Source: JBGTBQ01 sp041749275 (GTDB lineage: Bacteria > Acidobacteriota > Blastocatellia > Pyrinomonadales > Pyrinomonadaceae). Taken from it: a stretch of 12,016 bases of DNA. The notes below the pieces were generated by a model. The model was given only the letters and a program-made list of their open reading frames with translations. It had not been told where the DNA came from and did no database searches. Shown here in pieces: positions 11,939 to 12,016 of the stretch. Position 1 is the first letter of the stretch, and each line of letters starts with the position of its first letter. The DNA lies in the NCBI GenBank assembly GCA_041749275.1, contig JBGTBQ010000239.1, positions 1-12,016 on the forward strand, given 5' to 3'. The translations under genes were made by a program, and so were the position numbers.

Positions 11939-11959
11939 ATCGCGTGACACGAGGTCGCT

Positions 11960-11990
11960 GAAGCTCCGTGAGGAGCGACATGGTAGGCGC
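11960..11990 (+). repeat. REP-like hairpin copy with degenerate tail
   Basis: The 18 bases at 11960-11977 are identical to 11906-11923, while the tail has drifted (ACATGGTAGGCGC instead of GAATGTTTATAGC). It is in the same orientation, 54 bp after the previous copy. Confidence 0.8.
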
Positions 11991-11993
11991 TGC

Positions 11994-12009
11994 CGCCCCT
12001 CCGGGGCTT
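11994..12009 (-). repeat. REP-like hairpin, GC-variant copy
   Basis: GCCCC (11995-11999), a TCC loop and GGGGC (12003-12007) form a hairpin. On the minus strand it reads AAGCCCCGGAGGGGCG, the same variant as the copy at 1-30. The window ends just after it. Confidence 0.55.
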
Positions 12010-12016
12010 GAAAGAA

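Noticed and set aside
10852..11940. Antisense frame of 362 codons opposite the PfkB kinase
   Set aside because: It is a shadow of a clear PfkB gene, rich in Arg and Ala, without motifs, and begins within a REP-like hairpin.

Overview
The window is GC-rich chromosomal DNA from a bacterium. The Hanks-type kinase with the GAGGMG glycine loop, the abundance of intergenic palindromic repeats, and the long STAND-type ATPase all suggest Acidobacteriota, probably the Blastocatellia/Pyrinomonadales side. That placement is an inference from gene style, because there is no rRNA gene or phylogenetic marker to settle it. No tRNA, rRNA, CRISPR array or transposase gene was seen.

Layout. Positions 1-157 hold a REP-like hairpin and a short relic that matches the 3' end of the helicase gene further on. 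A small DUF4160/DUF2442 gene pair (158-617, +) follows and converges on a very unusual gene (639-3548, -) that fuses an N-terminal serine/threonine protein kinase to a complete UvrD/PcrA-type DNA helicase. Divergent from it is an exported two-domain protein (3765-4709, +): an NTF2-like domain followed by a tyrosine/dual-specificity phosphatase-like domain with an atypical P-loop. A long imperfect palindrome (4758-4845) separates it from uvrC (4896-6947, -), which is preceded on the same strand by an IsdG-like antibiotic biosynthesis monooxygenase (ABM) domain protein (6997-7353, -). Divergent from these is a 1003-residue DUF4062-NACHT-HEAT protein (7539-10550, +), which has the architecture of a bacterial NLR-like immune ATPase. 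Its sensor end contains five almost identical 93-bp tandem repeats. A repeat-packed intergenic region (10551-10926) then leads to a PfkB-family sugar kinase (10927-11880, +). The window ends in another cluster of REP-like hairpins.

How the parts may relate. Two proteins belong to nucleotide excision repair or DNA unwinding (UvrC and the UvrD-like half of the fusion), and they sit about 1.3 kb apart. The kinase half offers a possible way to couple phosphorylation signalling to helicase activity. The DUF4062-NACHT-HEAT protein is most plausibly a stand-alone anti-phage or abortive-infection factor, and the DUF4160/DUF2442 pair is toxin-antitoxin-like. Both are accessory genes in a neighbourhood marked by at least four kinds of palindromic or inverted repeats. 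The strongest candidates for something undescribed are the kinase-helicase fusion, the duplicated helicase 3' end on the far side of the DUF4160/DUF2442 cassette, and the freshly expanded HEAT array.
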